64,000 nucleotides of DNA from Limnomonas spitsbergensis (Eukaryota > Chlorophyta > Chlorophyceae > Chlamydomonadales): the NCBI GenBank assembly GCA_037349105.1, contig JAYJMM010000029.1, positions 806,001 to 870,000 on the forward strand, read 5' to 3'. Below the pieces are notes generated by a model that was given only the letters and a program-made list of their open reading frames with translations, ran no database searches and was not told where the DNA came from. Of this stretch, positions 10,224 through 20,752 are shown piece by piece. Numbering within the stretch: the stretch's first letter is position 1; each line of letters starts with the position of its first letter. The translations under genes were made by a program, and so were the position numbers.

Positions 10224-11582
10224 TCAGCAGCTGGCCCTCGACTGCAGCAGCGCTTCCATGTGGCCCATCTTGACAATGAGATCGGCGTTCTCCCTCATCA
10301 GCCGTCGCACATGCTCATCACCAACCACCTTGCGTGTGGTAGCCTCGACGGCTGGGTCGTGCTCCGGGTCCAAGCACCCTGGCTTGCGCCTCTGCTGCTG
10401 CAGCCTGACGAGTAACGCCACAATCTCGTAGTCACGTTCGCGGATGAACCGACAAAAGTTGTATTTGGAATTGTCATGGGACGCGAAGTTAATCTGTAAT
10501 AGCTCCACCTGCCAAGCATGCAGAAAGAACAAGGATTACATGATGGACACTGGACAGAGGTCATAGACACTAGTCATAGACACTAGTCATTCCCTACCAG
10601 CACCACGCAGCTGAGCATTCAGCAGGGCCCAGCGGGTATGCATCGTTCTAAACACTATGGACAGAGGTGCCGAAGGCAGCAGTGATGCCAAATAATGGGC
10701 TAGCCCTGGACTGTACCGCCACATGTAATACTGTCATCAACATAACCAAGTCATGAGCATATCCCAAATCACAATTGGGCAGGTTGTCGTCACATCCTGA
10801 ACAGACCCAGCCTAAGCTTTCTCAAAAGGGCCAGACAGTGGGCACCAATAGGAATGCCGAAAGGGTCTCTTGCAAAATCAAGTAAGAAACAGGACTGACC
10901 TGCCGCTGGGTCTGGCGCAGGATTGCCTTTTGAGCCTGCGCATCACTCTCTCTTTGCATGATGCCCTCCATGTGAATCTGTAAATGAGGAGGGCGCAACC
11001 ACAATAGCATCAGCAATCATCATCATCATCCTTGTCGGGTAGAAGTCACTGTAAAACTAGGCAAAGCATCTGCATTCCAGTAGCTATGTAAATGAACAAG
11101 TAAGCATTATATTGGGCAAATTGACCCTCTCACACCTTAGATTCGTCCCTGTTGGCATCTCTCACCCATGCCGTGGTCATGGCTCCGGTGAACAGAACCG
11201 TCGCCCTCTCCGAGATAGCGCGGATGGAAGCGATCGCCTTTTCTCCGCTGTAAGTGAAGAGGGAAGACAATGCCTCCGGTACACTGAAGACAATTGCTGA
11301 GGCTGCAGATGTTAATTGGGGCGATGCAGCAGTATTCGCCTTCCAACGAAGCTCTGAAGAGAATCGACTGCTGTCGTCCCGGACAGTGTCGAACTCTGTT
11401 CGTCCTGTCGTCAAGACACCTGCACCAGAATTTCTTCCAGAAGATCTGGAAGATGGTGCTGCCGAAGTACCTGGGATGCTTTGGTGCAGACCGGCTGGCC
11501 GGAAGAGTTTGCACGCAGCAGGTGCTGGCCATGCTGCTCCCTGCTGACGAGGCCCTAGAGCGCGTCGAGAAGCAAACGCCAT
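10224..11582 (-). CDS. Unrecognised coiled-coil-like protein, possible organelle targeting
   Basis: Three exons chain in phase on the minus strand: 11136-11582 (ATG at 11582, donor CTAAG|GTGTGA), 10900-10977 (acceptor TTTACAG, donor CGGCAG|GTCAGT) and 10224-10508 (acceptor TTGGCAG, TGA at 10224). They encode about 269 residues. The N-terminus, MAFASRRALGPRQQG, is rich in Arg, Ala and Ser and lacks acidic residues for about 60 positions, as in mitochondrial or plastid presequences. The middle contains SLFTYSGEKAIASIRAISER. The second half (about residue 150 on) is strongly charged and helical (MQRESDAQAQKAILRQTQRQ, then FCRFIRERDYEIVALLVRLQ). I do not recognise the family. The first intron is clean, and the second carries a SINE-like tail. 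Confidence 0.55.
10575..10660 (+). repeat. Solo SINE-like 3' tail
   Basis: Matches 3018-3105 and the end of the copies at 2755 and 30125 (TAGTCATTCCCTACCAGC, then GGCCCAGCGGGTATGCATCG). It lies in the second intron of the gene at 10224-11582 and is antisense to it. Confidence 0.55.
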
Positions 11583-14146
11583 CCTTTCAGAATTGAAGAT
11601 CTATAGAAGTACAGACAGAGGCAGAGGGAGTGAGTTTGCAAGAGCTCTGATCGTCTCGGCGGGGGCAAATCAAACTACCGGTAGACAGGTAGACATGTGC
11701 TGTGATGGATGTGCTGGGCCTGGCAAATAAGCTGACGTGGAATGCTGCGTGGAAATGTGGGCTGGAAACCAAGCTAATGTCAGTCTTTCGGATTCGAGAC
11801 CGAGCGCGGTTAGGACACTCCATCTACCATACGAGTATTTTCTGCATGCAATCATAGACTTCATCGACAGCCCGCCTCAAGAGCAGGGGGGCTCGCTCAA
11901 GTCGGGTGTTCTCGACCGCATGGCAAGCAGACCGAGCCTCAAGAGCAGTGGTTAGGAGATGCAAATACCAGTGACGATGCTGCATTGGATGTCTACCGGT
12001 AGTCCGGTACCTGAAAGACAATTGACGATTGGCGGCCAAGCAAGGGAACAATATGAGCAAAATAAGGCAGATGGTAAGCATAAGTGGAAATAATAAGCTA
12101 AGGCGAGACGGTCTCAGACATGTCTGCTTGGCAGGTCCCCAATTGAAAAAGCCCTGCCGTACATTAGGACATTTCACATTTGGCGGGCTACTTTGGTGGT
12201 ACCGTGAAAGGATGGACAGCTACGGAAATCCTGTACAAACAGGAGGGACGGATGGAAAGGGTATTCCGTTCACCAGTGTGTGCGTAGGAGGCTGCTGTGA
12301 TTTGCTTCTCCTAGCTGTAGTTCTCGATCGTCATCTTGTTACCCCGCTAAACCCTAAGCTCAAGACCCTCAGCAAGTGCCGCAATTGCACTAATACCGGT
12401 AGTAGAGCAAAGGGATTTCAATGATAGCTTAGGCTGCAAGGGCAGTTTATTGGGGCAGGAATTGGTGTATGCCAAGGAAGGCAGAGGTGCGTGCGGAGAT
12501 GGGCTAGATGGGCCTGCTCGCTGCGAGGATATGGTTGGCAACGACTGCTTAGCCTGGCCACCAGCCGCTGCTGAGATATTCAAAGGCCACGGATTGTGCC
12601 TGCTCGCCGCTCCCTTTCCTCTTAGATTAAGCCCTGTTCACATGCACCGCTGGGCCCGAGTAGCCTTCTGCAGCATCAGGGATTGTGGCTACGGAGCACC
12701 AGGTGTCAGCCGCTACTGCAACACCGGATGACGCCTTGCCGTCCATGCCTTGTGTATGCTTCTGATCCCCATCAGTAGCATATTACAGCACCTTCCTCAG
12801 GTCAGCAGAAATCCTGGGATGGTGCCGCATGAGTCTAGGCTCAGCCGCAGCTCCCCCCTGGCCCTCAGGCACTACCATTTCTGTACCAACAGAATCCAGG
12901 CTGCTGGGCTGCGGTGGCTCGTCGTCGGAGGGTGCGGGGGTGCTGATCTGGTCCTGGGCAAGGATCAGTTGCTGTCTGCCCCGACAGCGTTCTGCTGACA
13001 ACAGAGGCCGGCTGTGTGGTGAGCAGCGCGTGAAGGTGGGATATGAAGAGAGTGGGCTATCTCCCTACGCTGACATGGTTGTGGAAGTTAATGCCAGAGC
13101 CGCGCCTTCGGTACACCAGCAGGCTCCTGCCAGGCTGGGGAAGCGGGGCACCATGCATGCAGGCCTGGACTGTCAAAAAAGTCCTTTCCCCCAATCCTTC
13201 CCTCTTACCCCTTAGTTTCCTACGAAAGCACGTCTTCAAGGACGACCCTCGTTCATGCCAACGGAAACATATGTCATGTCTGAACGATATGTTAAGCCAT
13301 ATGGCCCTGGACTATCAGCCAAGCAAGGATTCCACTTCATATTTGTAAGACTTGCATGTCTAGTGTAAAGCTGTTTTCGCCCTGCTCCTGTGTAATATGG
13401 CGCCCTTAACAACACGTATGTCCACACTTCAATTTCACACTTCTCGGGTGGCCTTGAGGCGCATATGACAACATACGAAACTAACTATGCATAGGTTGAT
13501 CGTCTGTCACATGATCATGCCCTAGGTCATCATACATCCAGGGACCGGTTATGATGACATGATACCCACCTGACAGTGCATCCCGGCAGGTGGATCATTG
13601 GTCATCATCATTCCCCACTCTATCAATGAATCTTTCATGACCAACTGTATTTCCTGCCCAGGCCAGATCAACACACAACAATGCCCGCAACAAGGCAACA
13701 AATAACTCTAAATCCGCAGTTAAATTATTGAACTGGAACTTCCGGTTGAATCAAACAGTAGGACTCTAAAACGACCATGACGGTGGGTGGTGTGAAGAGG
13801 CCAAAGCGCCACTCAGTGGAGATACCAGACATGCCTTAGCGTTCCGATCGAATGTGTCCCGCAGTTTTGCCCAGGGCAGCGTTCCTGACAAAACTGCAGA
13901 TGCCTTTGTGTCCCCAAAGGAGCCATCACCCTCTCACCGGTGGTTGCCAACCTTGAGGTGGCTACCCATCTCTCAATAGTGGTTACTAACATGGTTAACA
14001 TCTTTTTGTCACCCTCTCAATTGTGGTTTCAAACCTTTGTCCATCACCCGCTCAGTGGTGGTTGTCAACCCTGTGGTAGCTGCCAACCTGTCTGTCGTGT
14101 TTGCCAACCTCTCGGCCATGGTTGCTAACAATGCTCGATCAACCTG
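11583..14146. other. Gene-free stretch, one doubtful exon
   Basis: Holds several TACCGGTA palindromes (for example 11677, 11995, 12394). A loose tandem repeat based on GTGGTTGCCAACCT variants occupies about 13940-14160, next to the FLVA stop codon. A minus-strand open frame at 12783-13001 (includes STPAPSDDEPPQPSSLDS) looks protein-like, but I could not connect it to a neighbouring exon in phase. Confidence 0.35.
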
Positions 14147-17100
14147 TCAGTAGTGGTTGCCGACCTTACGGTGGTGGACAGCCGTCAGTGCCCCCTCGTC
14201 CAGCACCTTCCCGCCGAGCACCGTTGCGTAAATGAGCCAGTGATCCCCCGCCTCCATTCGGCTCACCACTTGACACTCCAGGCAGGCATTGGCCACCTGC
14301 TGGTCAAGCATGACGTTAGCCTCCAAGCAGGTTATTAGCCCCAAAGCTTCTAAGGTGCCCCTTAGCTCCTAAGGTGCCAGCCCTGATGCAAACGAGCACA
14401 AAAAGCCAGTGGACGAGCACGCTTGTGATAACGCCCAACCGTGACCGCCAGGGCAGCCAGCGGCACATGAAGGCAACCCTGCACTAATAAGCTGAACAAC
14501 ACACGCTCGCGCATTGCCTGCCCACCCACCTTGAGAATGGGCGCACCCGTCAGCTCTCCCTCAAAGGTCTCAAGGCCCGCCAGCCTGTCCTCCCCCGGCT
14601 GGAAGCTGCGAGCCAGGCGCTTCATGACCAGCCGATCCGCACCCCCCTCCGGGACGGTGCTGACGGCAAACTTGCCGCCAATCACCAGCAGGGGCTCCAT
14701 TGCGCGATCCTTCTTCACAGAGATGGTGAGGCCGGGGGGATTGAAGCTGGCCTGGGGGGGCAGGAGGAGCAAGAGGTAGCAGAGAGCGGAGATTCAGTTC
14801 CCCCCCCCTATGACGATTTTGACAGCATTTTTATCTTTATTTCAGGGCCTCCACCTCTCCCTACGCCCACCAGCCTCAGGCTGGTCCTCCTCTGGTGCCC
14901 CAGTGGCCTAGTGGTGGTCTCCCAGTCGCCCTCAAAGGTGGTCCGCTGCATGTTCTAATACCAGTGCCACTCGTAAGGTAACCCTCCAACCCGGGCTCAA
15001 AGAATCACCAGGGGCAGTGCGAGGGTGGCAGGGTCTCCAACCATGCCAGGTGCGGTGTGCAGAAACAACAAATTGCAGCCCCCTCACCCTAACCCCTTGC
15101 ACAAGCTCACCTGCGGTGGCCTCCCTATTGATCCCCCAAAGTGGACGGTTGCATGCTACAAGTAGCACTACCACACATCAGCTGCTCCCTCAGGCTTACC
15201 TGCGATACCCAGCTGGCCAGCATGGCACTGGACGCATCCTCATCCTTGGCCGCCAGCACCGTCAGGGAACCCACCACACGGCCCATCGCCAGGGTGGGAG
15301 CAGAGGCCATGGCAACCTTGCTATCACCTAGGGGGTAAGGGGTGACAATTTGTGGTTAAGGGTTTGGGGTTCTACCCATGGCCAGGGTAAGAGCAGAGGC
15401 CATGGCAATCTTGAGGCCATGGCATGTTGTGAGGACGGACGAGGGGGGGAGGGACAGGAGTTTGAGGGTTTAGGGTTGTACGTTCAGAGCCACCAGGCGG
15501 AGGGGGCAGGCAGTGAAACACATTTTGCATGTGTATCGAAGTTCTACCATTAGTGGCACTATCGTTCTATTTCCCCCAAACAGAAAAAGCAGACGCAACA
15601 GGCCTGCTTACAAATTTAACATGCACTTGCGGTAGCATTATGACGACACACATCAGTCCTCCCCCCCCAAACCATGAAAACCACAACTTGCAGACCTCCT
15701 CGAGACCTTTGTCCATTCACGCACTGCAAAAGGTGGAGAAGGCAGGTCTGTCAACCAGGAGGCGTGGCGCATTGCTTCTTCAAGGGTGCACCAGACCACC
15801 TGAAGGGACCCGCCGGCACCGATCAGCCACCACTGGTCCAATGGAGACCAAACCATAACTGGCTTGCGGTCGGTGGCCCAAACTGCAGGGCTCGCAGGCT
15901 CTGCAGCAGGCCCCCACGGCTGTAGGCTGTGATAAGCTGCAGAGTATCGTAGCTGAAGCGCGCTTAACCAACCATGGTCCAGCGCTCCCTCTGCTGTCCC
16001 TCCCCCTCTCTCTCTCAGCGCCTTACCTGCTGACACGCTGGCCTCACGCGCCTTGGACTTCCGCTTGATGGCCACGGCCAGCTCCCGCCCACTCTCCTCA
16101 CACACTTGCAGGTCCTGGACACAACAAAGAGGTCCATGGGGCTCAGAGCAAGAATTTGAAGCATCAATTCCGAGGGTGGAGACCTTGGTCGGGTCCTCAG
16201 CACGCTCCCACCCACTCCCCACACACACTTGCAGGTCCTGAGCGGCAATACAAGTCAACCAGCGCCTGTCCTTAGTGACTCAGCAGACAGTCAGCTACAG
16301 TTCAGCTACCTATCGCCCACTCTCCTTATGATCTTGCAGGTCCTGTACACCACGATCTGGTGAACAGGGCTGAAGTCCAGAAGTTGAAGCAAGTTGAAGC
16401 AAACATGCAAAAAAAACCCACCAATGTATGCATTGTGTGCACTAGGTCAGGTCAGGTCAGGTCAGGAGGCCTGGCTAAGGAAACATTTGCCATTCAGGCA
16501 GGCGGGCAGGTAGAGAGGCACACCAGGCAGGCAGGCAGGCTAGATAGGCAGTAGGCACACCAGGCAGGCAAAGCTCTCCGCCCACCTTGGCCGTGGGCCG
16601 GAACTTGACACGAATGGGCTTGAAAGCAAACTTGAAGCCTGCATCCTTCAACCTCTGCTCCATCTCATCCACCTGCGGGACATGAGAAATGTAGGTATTG
16701 CCAACCGGAGGAAACAGCAGCAGCAGCAGCTGCAGGACCAGTGGCAGAAGCACTAGCACCACCCGCAGGAGTAGTAGCAACGCATATTTAACAACTTTCC
16801 ACACAACACCAGACTCACTGCCTCTCCACTCCATCCGAAGCTCCCGAACACTCCACAGGGCATCAGTGTCGCCTCCGTATTGCGCATCACAGACCCCAGG
16901 GCCACTTGCACTAGTGAGGGCATGTGCCCGCCTAGAGTGGGACTACCTGCAGCAGGAGAGCATGCACACAGGATGAACAATATTGAACACAGGGTCCGTA
17001 AGTTAAAGTTAAGCTGCACTTCAGATACAGCCCGGCCACATGGTGTAGGGGTATGTCCAGTGGAGCTACCAGGGGTGTGTACAGTGGAGCTACCAGAAGC

Positions 17101-20100
17101 AGCTGTCCATGCACACATGATGACACAATTCTACATTTGAGACGGCCTGTTTCTATCTGCCCATAAGCATCTGACGCGAATCAGTCAAGCCAAAACCATC
17201 AAAACCAGACATGACACAACAAAATATAAGTGAAAGTCGAGACGGCATTGGCAAGGACAGATAGCAGTACAGCATGCACGCTGCAGCCCAGTCCTGCAGT
17301 CTTCTGAACCCAGACCCAGCTCACATTCAAATCAAGAACCCGAGGCCACCTCACCGCTTGAGCTTGGACCTCAAAAAGTGTAACATTGACCTGCCTACCA
17401 AACCTATAAGCCCAGAGAAAGTGTGACATTTACCAGCCTCGCAAACCTCTGGGCCCAGAGATGAAGCAACGACAACGTAAAAATCGAGAGCTACCATGCG
17501 CACGCACGGCCTCTAACATCCCCCGATTAACCACTTCCTGTGTTATTATAGTGGGCATCACACCACCTTGGGTGACATCCAGGCAGCCGCCAGCAAGCCG
17601 ATGGGGACAAAGCATGGACCGCCCTACAGCAGGTCGTCTGAGTAGCAGGGCTTGCCACACCAGGTTCCCATGGCTGTTGGCTGCCATGTGGCTGAACTGC
17701 AGCATCAGGCCCCTAAAGCAAACGACCCTTTGCACCTCCCCCCCCCACCCCCACCTACCTATGATGAATCCGCTCCCAGAGGAGATGGCCTTGTTGATCT
17801 CCTCCACACCCGCCGTCTCAAGGTTCATCATTTCCACAGCCACGCCGGCGCGGGTGATCCCACGGCTGATTGCCTGATGAGCAATGGGAAGAGTTGCGAT
17901 CTTATGCTTGTTAAAGCAATGAAAATAAACCGGCAAACAGGTGTCCATAATCTACAGCACCCTGTGTGGCCAAAAGGAACCTGTGGGTCGGGGCAAGCCC
18001 AGCATTTGGCCTATCAACACCGGACCGCCCTCACAGGACCAATATCCATGACCATCCTACAGAGCAACTGGTCAGATACCTCGCCTCTGCCCTATCACAG
18101 CAGCACATACACAATGCATGTCTGTAGGCTCTCCGGGCTGATCACGCCATATCGTCTGCTCTCTGGGCTGACCATGCACCTAAGGAACCGTGTCCCATAA
18201 ACTCTGTGTTTTAGGGGACGCCAACATCAGCATGAGCCCCATTCTCCAGTTCCTTACAAACTTGTATATAGCCAGCTCATACAAACTATCATTCTACCGA
18301 TGCGCTGTTGTTAGGATATTTCCCCATGCAGCCGCCCCCCCCTGCCCCCTCCACACACACACCTGCGCCAATGCGGTCACATACATACTTTCATACTATC
18401 ATTGTACCGATACCACTGTTGTTAGGATATTGCTCCATGCAGCCGCCCCCCCCCTCCACACACACACCTGCGCCAGCGCCGTCGTGTTGCCGTACGCCGA
18501 TGCGTACATCACCACCACGCAGCTGGTGCTGGCTACCTGCACCTGCGCCTCAGTCCAGCTGCGGTACTCCTTGGTCAGCTGGGCCAGGGCGCTGGACACC
18601 ACGGGGCCGTGCATGGGCAGCAGCGAGCTCACAGAACGGGGGCCTTCAACAGGGCTGATCGCACCCTCCGTCCGCGGGGCAGCGGGCACTGCGGGTGCAG
18701 AGCTCCTGAGCAGAGATGACATCCAGGCCCCTAGCTCGCTACACACGGGGACAGGTCAAGAGCAGGAGTCAGGTCGCAGAGCAAGCGCCGATGGAGGGCA
18801 TGCACGTGGTTGGGGTGGAGGCTATCTCCATGCATTTAAATCCAAGCTGACAAGCGAGGCTTAACATGTAATTTGCAGCACGCTTTAGCTACAATGCAGC
18901 CACATTACCACCTACTGCCGAAGAGACTAGTGCAGCAAGCTATTGCTGCTTGTGCCACCAGACGTAGGCCGGTCGACGTTTGGTCCCCATCGGCCCGGTG
19001 CTGGCTACCCGGCGGCCAGCGGCCTGCCAGATTGGTCTGCCAAGTGCTGCACCCTTAGATCAACAATAAGGCGATACCTGGTTCTCCCTGGCATAATTTG
19101 CTATTGAACCAAGCTCGCTCGCAGTTTGTACGCAAGGATGAAATGTTTGGAACTGTCCGAGGCCCTCAGGCTGCTGACTCAGCATCCGGCAGGGTCTGCT
19201 TTCACAACGCACGTGGCCAGGCTGTCGATGAAGCTACCTTAGTGCTTATTTTTCGGGTAGACTCAGCTGCATATCAGCTAACCCTCCGCTGGCGACCTGC
19301 CCACGTTGGGTCCCAATCCAGCCTTTGGTAGCCACGGGGCGGCCTGCCAATGCTGGCCTTGTAGCTGGAGACAAAAACACAGCTCCCTTCCATGAGCAGT
19401 GGTAGCCGCCCACCTGAAGAGAGCGCCTCCCCTTCCCCCGGGCTTCACGCCTCCCTGCTGCGGCGCCGGGACGATGTCCAGCTTGTTCAGGGCCGGCAGC
19501 GCCTGCCTGGCCTGGGGCGCCACCATGCACTCAAAGTAGTGGCGCCAGTCCTCCCCGTACACATCCCAGCCGCCAACGTCCATGGCGCTGCCCTAACCAG
19601 GAAAAAGGGGGGACCACAGTGGGTTCAGAAGATTGAGGTTGCATGTCTACCCCCTCCCCGTGCACATACATGACAATGCCCTGGTAGGCAGGTGCTCAAG
19701 GGGGAGGAGGGGCATCACAGTAGGTTCAGGAGATTGAACATGGTGACACTGCCCTGGTAGGCAGGTGCTCAAGGGGGAGGAGGGGCATCACAGTAGGTTC
19801 AGGAGATTGAATATGGTGACACTGCCCTGGTAGGCAGGTGCTCAAGGGGGAGGAGGGGCATCACAGTAGGTTCAGGAGATTGAACATGGTGACACTGCCC
19901 TGGTAGGCAGGTGCTCAAGGGGGGGGAGGGGCATCACAGTAGGTTCAGGAGATTGAACGTGATGACACTGCCCTGGTAGGCAGGTGCTCAAGGGGGAGGA
20001 GGGGCATCACAGTAGGTTCAGGAGATTGAACGTGATGACACTGCCCTGGTAGGCAGGTGCTCAAGGGGGAGGAGGGGCATCACAGAAGGTTCAGGAGATT

Positions 20101-20713
20101 TCCATTGCATGTATATCCCCTCCCCGTACACATAGATGACACTGCCCTGGTGGGCAGGTGCTGAAGGAGGAGGAGGAGGAGCATCACAGTGGTTTCAGGA
20201 GATTATTTATCCCCTTCCTACGCATATCCCAGTTGCCCACAACCATGGCACTGCCCTGGCAAGCATGTGCGCGGGAAAAGGAGGAGGGGTGCCAGAGTGG
20301 GTGCAGGAGATGCACATGACAACCCCAATTCCCCGCTTAGGCACTAATCCTTCACACCGATTGGGTGCCAGAGGCAGCGGGAACTGTTCAAGGGGGCCAC
20401 GACGGGGACCTTTGGCGCGAGATATCAGCTCAATTGATCTCAGGAAAGGTATCAGATGCGGTCAGCAGCTTGAACCGCACCCTACCCTCCCCACTACGTT
20501 CAGCTCTTGCATACTAAGTACCCCCCCCCTCACCCAACCCTCGACCCCCCCAACTCAATGCCACTCAACCTTATTGTCTCCCCCCCACCTCATTCACCCC
20601 TGCGGCTACTGATGGGGCCACGTGCGCCGAGAAAAGCTTTGAACAGAACATGAGACGCTTGCCCGGGTGGTAGGCGACCAGCATGTCCGGCCATCTGCTC
20701 CAAGAGGGTCCGA

Positions 20714-20752
<39 letters not shown>

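Noticed and set aside
12783..13001. Possible exon encoding SDDEPPQPSSLDSVG on the minus strand
   Set aside because: Protein-like, but I could not connect it in phase to upstream open frames (13057-13239), and the acceptor choices conflict. Too weak to list as a gene.
19665..20050. CRISPR-like array (regular 73-bp period)
   Set aside because: Units are tandem and contiguous with no unique spacers. This is a eukaryotic intron, and the unit derives from the adjacent exon acceptor.
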